Below are positions 5,799 through 8,510 of a stretch of DNA of 8,510 nucleotides, in pieces. The stretch covers positions 1,525-10,034 of the forward strand of contig QHUD01000239.1 of NCBI GenBank assembly GCA_003221085.1, given 5' to 3'. The translations under genes and the position numbers were made by a program. Origin of the DNA: Gemmatimonadota bacterium. Its GTDB lineage: Bacteria; Gemmatimonadota; Gemmatimonadetes; Gemmatimonadales; GWC2-71-9. The stretch's first letter is position 1, and the number at the start of each line of letters is the position of its first letter. The notes beneath the pieces were generated by a model. The model had not been told where the DNA came from. It did no database searches and saw only the letters and a list, made by a program, of their open reading frames with translations.

Positions 5799-7051
5799 AT
5801 GCGCGTCACGACCGTCGTCACCCTCTCCATCACCGCTCTGCTCGTTGCGTGCGGCGGCAGCAACAACGGACCCACGGGCCCCTCGGGCCCGCCCGTCGTC
5901 GCCGCGGTGAACGGCGCCACGCTGCCCTCCGGAACGACCGGGACACGGCGACCATCACGATCGCCGGTGACTGGACCAACAACCTGATCGTCACCACCGT
6001 GCCGACGGGCGTGCCGCTCGGCAAGGACACCCTGTTCGTCGAGACGGCGGGCGGCACCAGCACGCCGGTCGTCTTTACCGTGGTGGCGAAGGTGGCGTTC
6101 AGCCCGTCCACCGTCAGCTGGACCGCGACCACCGCGCTCCCGGTGGGCCTCTCCGGTCACGCCCTCGCCGCCGCGACACTGCCGGGTACGACGCCGACCA
6201 GCGTCGTGTATGTGGCCGGCGGGGCCGACAGCACCAACGTGCCGCGCGACAGCGTGCTATATGCCACGGTCTCGAGCACCGGCACGGTCGGCACCTGGAC
6301 CAGGACCATGGTGCTGCCCGCGCGCGTCGCCTTCGCCGCCGCCGTGGTGGCCACACCCACGAACTCTCCCGTCACGGCATCGTCCTATCTATACGTGATC
6401 GGTGGGGACTCGAGCGCGAGCGGCAAGCCGGTCGCCACGGCGTACCTCGGCACACTGAGCGCCGCCGGTGCGGTCAGCGCGTGGAGCACGACGACCGCTT
6501 TGCCCGCAGGGGTCCATTCCGTCGGCGCGGTCATCTTCAACGGCAGCCTGTACGTCGCCGGTGGCTCGGGCTCGGGCAACAACGGGACGTTCCTCTATGC
6601 GCTGGGCGGGGACAGTGGCACCGTGACGCCGAACGACTCGAGTCTCTCGGCCAAAGCGATCAGCGACGTAGTCTACGCCGAGATCGACGTGCACACCGGC
6701 GCCCTGACGGCCGCGGGCTGGACGGTGAGCGCCAGCAAGCTCAAGAAAGCGGTGTCGAAGCACACGGCGGTGATCGCGGGCGGCAACGTGCTGGTCACGG
6801 CGGGGCTCTACACTGGAGCGAGCACCGGCTCGACGGAGGAGTCGTACGCCGGGTTGAACGCGGACGGCAGCACCACGGCCTTCAACGGTGCCACCGGCGC
6901 CAACACCATCGCGGCGGCGGGCGGGGGCGACGTGTTCAACCACGCCGCCGTGGGGTATCTCGACACCACCGGCGCCTTTCACATCCTGGTGGTCGGCGGG
7001 GACGACGTGAACGCGCCTACCAAGAAGCGGAAGGGCGTATTCTATTATTGA
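5799..7051 (+). CDS. Kelch-like beta-propeller lipoprotein with an apparent frameshift
   Basis: An excellent ribosome site, GGAGGAG (5786-5792), lies 6 nt before ATG 5799. The protein starts with a lipoprotein signal (TALLVACGGS, lipobox LVAC with the Cys at residue 17), then an IPT/TIG-like stretch (VVAAVNGATLPSGTTG). The frame then ends early at TGA 5985-5987. The continuation lies in the -1 frame from about 5942: DTATITIAGDWTNN, then a long kelch/galactose-oxidase-like propeller with blade motifs YVAGG, YLYVIGG, LYVAGG and LVVGG and the spacer W...TALP. One extra G in the run at 5940-5942 would restore a single protein of about 417 residues. So this is either a recent frameshift or a sequencing error. 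It probably sits on a membrane surface as a binding scaffold; no enzymatic site is seen. It diverges from the response regulator and precedes a second propeller gene. Confidence 0.72.
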
Positions 7052-7060
7052 AGGTCCTCA

Positions 7061-7101
7061 CCCCTGTCCCCCTCTCCACAATGTGGAGAGGGGGAACGGG
7101 G
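7061..7101. repeat. Near-perfect palindrome after the kelch-like gene
   Basis: CCCCCTCTCCACA (7068-7080) and TGTGGAGAGGGGG (7082-7094) are exactly complementary around a single A. Flanking CCCC (7061-7064) and GGGG (7098-7101) extend the stem past a 3-nt internal loop. It starts 9 nt after the kelch-like stop codon. No T run follows, so it is more like a mobile REP-type repeat or mRNA stabiliser than a classic terminator. Repeats of this CCCCTCTCC/GGAGAGGGG type are, as I recall, common between genes in several environmental phyla. Confidence 0.75.
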
Positions 7102-7135
7102 CGTAATCAGGTCGCTTGGCCCGAGGGAAATACCG

Positions 7136-8122
7136 ATGACACGCTCGCCCCTGTTGCCCGTCGGGTTCGCGCTGGCACTGTGCCTCGTCCCTGCTTCCCG
7201 CTCCCTGTTCCTTGCTTCCTCGGTCGTCGAATACCCGTTGCCGCGGCCCAGGGCGTTCCCACACGACCCCGCCGTCGGCGCCGACGGGATCGTGTGGTAC
7301 ACCGATCAGGCGAACAGCTACATCGGCCGGCTCGATCCCGCGACCAGCAAGGTCACCGACTACGCTACCCCAACTCCCACATCGGGCCCGCACGGCATCG
7401 TGGTCGCACCTGATGGCGGCGTCTGGTATACCGCCAACTTCACGGCCCGACTGGGCCGGCTCGATCCCGCGACCGGCGTCATCAAGGAGTACCCGCTGCC
7501 CGCCGAGGCGCGTGACCCGCACACGCCACTTTTCCATGAGGGAAAAGTCTGGTTCACCGTGCAGGGGGCGAACCTGTATGGCGTGCTCGATCCGGCGTTG
7601 GGCACGGCCAAGATCTATCCCGTGCCCACGCCGCACGCCCGGCCCTACGGCCTCGTCGCCGCGCCCGACGGGATGATCTGGATGGCCCTGTTCGGGACCA
7701 ACCAGATCGGCCGCATCAATCCTGCGGACGGCAGCCTCAAGATCTTCCCGCTCTCCGCATCGGCCGCCCGCCCGCGCCGCCTGATCGTAGACTCCAAAGG
7801 AATCGTGTGGTACTCGGATTACGCCCGCGGCAAGCTGGGCCGGCTCGATCCCGCCACCGGTCAGGTGCGCGACTTCGCCTGCCCGGGCGGCGACGGCAGC
7901 CAGCCGTACGGCATCGCCGTCGGCACCGACGGCCGCATCTGGTATGACGAATCGGGCAGCGACCAGATCGTGGCATTCGATCCGGCCACGGAGCGCGCCG
8001 AGACGGTCAAGATCCCCACGCCGGGCTCGGTGGTGCGCAACATGGCCGTGGACTCGACGCGGGCACGGCTGTGGCTGGCACTGTCGGGGACTCAGCGGCT
8101 GGGCAAGATCGAGCTGAAATAG
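7136..8122 (+). CDS. Secreted seven-bladed propeller, Vgb/streptogramin-lyase-like
   Basis: This 328-residue protein has an N-terminal signal-like segment (LLPVGFALALCLVPASRSLF) and seven repeats of about 42 residues, each with the pattern PxG...xDGxxWYT...xxGRLDPATG. Blades begin near residues 41, 84, 127, 168, 211, 255 and 298. This is the fold and repeat of virginiamycin B lyase (Vgb) and related NHL/SMP-30 propellers. Vgb uses two histidines and a glutamate on neighbouring blades. Here PHG (H86) and PHT (H129) occur on blades 2 and 3, while the matching places on blades 4-6 hold Tyr, Arg and Tyr. I cannot tell without alignment whether the active site is kept, so antibiotic lyase activity should not be assumed. 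The ATG at 7136 follows GAGGG (7123-7127) by 8 nt. It lies 84 nt after the kelch-like gene. A palindromic repeat begins 5 nt after the stop. Confidence 0.88.
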   Translation: MTRSPLLPVGFALALCLVPASRSLFLASSVVEYPLPRPRAFPHDPAVGADGIVWYTDQANSYIGRLDPATSKVTDYATPTPTSGPHGIVVAPDGGVWYTANFTARLGRLDPATGVIKEYPLPAEARDPHTPLFHEGKVWFTVQGANLYGVLDPALGTAKIYPVPTPHARPYGLVAAPDGMIWMALFGTNQIGRINPADGSLKIFPLSASAARPRRLIVDSKGIVWYSDYARGKLGRLDPATGQVRDFACPGGDGSQPYGIAVGTDGRIWYDESGSDQIVAFDPATERAETVKIPTPGSVVRNMAVDSTRARLWLALSGTQRLGKIELK

Positions 8123-8127
8123 GTCCG

Positions 8128-8163
8128 GGTGGACCAACCCCGGGGCCATGCCCCGGGGGTTCC
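8128..8163 (+). repeat. GC-rich palindromic repeat, family A copy 2
   Basis: AACCCCGGGGC, loop CAT, then GCCCCGGGGGTT form an 11-bp stem with one extra G. It begins 5 nt after the propeller stop codon, the same placement as copy 1 behind the protease gene. The preceding GGTGGACC also matches copy 1 (GGTAGACG). Confidence 0.8.
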
Positions 8164-8210
8164 CAACACGCGCGCGCCGTTCAGTCTGACCGGACGGTGT
8201 GAGGGTCCCC

Positions 8211-8244
8211 TACGGTTTGCCCCGGGCCGTCGGCCCGGGGTTCA
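8211..8244 (+). repeat. GC-rich hairpin, family B copy 1
   Basis: CCCCGGGCC, loop GTC, GGCCCGGGG form a perfect 9-bp stem, preceded by TACGGTTTG. The 34-bp unit recurs at 8308 with 31 identical bases. It lies in gene-free DNA. The GC-rich stem resembles that of family A but with a GTC rather than CAT loop. Confidence 0.75.
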
Positions 8245-8307
8245 GACACGAGACGCCTCGGTGGGTGGTCAGTGCGCGCGGGTCGACCCTCCGGTGGGCG
8301 GTTAGGG

Positions 8308-8340
8308 TACGGTTTGCCCCGCGCCGTCGGCCCGGGCTTA
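8308..8340 (+). repeat. GC-rich hairpin, family B copy 2
   Basis: Starts 97 bp after copy 1 with the same TACGGTTTGCCCC lead. The stem is slightly decayed (CCCCGCGCC against GGCCCGGGC), and it runs into CTTAACCCACCC, which is one half of a larger inverted repeat with 8475-8492. Confidence 0.7.
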
Positions 8341-8492
8341 ACCCACCCATGCGAGCGGCCGGTGTTACCCATCCTGCGTCGAATAGGCCGTGCAGCTCAT
8401 GCGGCACGCCACGCGACCTGCGCGAGGTCCAGCATGAGGCCGCGTGGTGCCAGTGTGTTCGCCAGGGGTCGGCCGGGTGGGTTAACCCCGGG
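8331..8492. repeat. 18-bp inverted repeats flanking a 126-bp gene-free segment
   Basis: CCCGGGCTTAACCCACCC (8331-8348) and GGGTGGGTTAACCCCGGG (8475-8492) are inverted copies with 17 of 18 positions matching. They bracket 8349-8474, in which I see no gene, RNA or promoter. The arrangement resembles a small non-coding mobile unit or a composite of two hairpin repeats in opposite orientation. Confidence 0.55.
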
Positions 8493-8510
8493 GCCATGCC
8501 CCGGGGTTCC
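8484..8510 (+). repeat. GC-rich palindromic repeat, family A copy 3, at window edge
   Basis: AACCCCGGGGC, loop CAT, GCCCCGGGGTT form a perfect 11-bp stem. The copy reaches the last base of the window and may continue beyond it. No gene stop lies just upstream of it, unlike copies 1 and 2. Confidence 0.75.

Noticed and set aside
5930..5950. Programmed ribosomal frameshift
   Set aside because: The -1 re-pairing at GGG to CGG is poor and no stimulating structure is obvious; indel or read error is simpler.
7136..8122. Antibiotic resistance gene (vgb)
   Set aside because: Fold similarity only; the expected catalytic pattern is not clearly present and the protein appears exported.
7058..8149. 363-codon minus-strand frame opposite the Vgb-like gene
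   Set aside because: It is the shadow of a repeat-containing propeller gene; the plus frame has seven clear blades, a signal peptide and a ribosome site.
8181..8497. Short minus-strand open frames at the right end
   Set aside because: They are translations of the hairpin repeats (NPGPTARGKP-like words), not proteins.

Overview
This window is very GC-rich DNA with Gram-negative features: an outer-membrane barrel protein whose signal peptide ends in LAAQ, a lipobox, and a KdpDE-like two-component pair. My inference is a Gemmatimonadota-like soil or environmental bacterium, from signal-peptide style and gene types only. No rRNA, tRNA, CRISPR array or transposase is visible.

Left part (1-2031, minus strand): a large Wzi-like outer-membrane beta-barrel gene runs off the left edge. 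Upstream of it on the same strand is a complete type II toxin-antitoxin pair (RHH antitoxin, then RelE/ParE toxin, overlapping by 14 nt). Its promoter carries three abutting 8-bp operator half-sites. A divergent promoter faces the other way towards a zinc-ribbon protein with an unusual repeating [D/E]RR arginine-rich tail (2102-2680), followed by a small retropepsin-like aspartic protease (2727-3059).

Middle (3060-5798): a gene-free 287-base stretch between convergent genes holds one palindromic repeat and two opposed heptamer arrays. Next, on the minus strand, comes a likely operon: an OmpR/KdpE-type response regulator, a KdpD-like DUF4118 histidine kinase lacking the KdpD/Usp sensor modules, and a small Fis-type HTH protein without an AAA+ domain. 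A hexamer, YTAAGA, occurs five times by eye. All five copies lie in the two regions upstream of the regulator and of the Fis-like gene, and they are a candidate binding motif for this regulator.

Right part (5799-8122, plus strand): divergently from the regulator come two exported beta-propellers. One is a kelch-like lipoprotein whose frame is broken by an apparent one-base loss in a G run near 5940-5942. The other is a seven-bladed Vgb/streptogramin-lyase-like protein. They could be outputs of the two-component system, since its candidate sites lie in front of the first of them.

Right end (8123-8510): no gene. It is a cluster of GC-rich hairpin repeats related to the one after the protease gene. 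Two of the family sit immediately after stop codons, suggesting a REP-like family with a 3'-end role.
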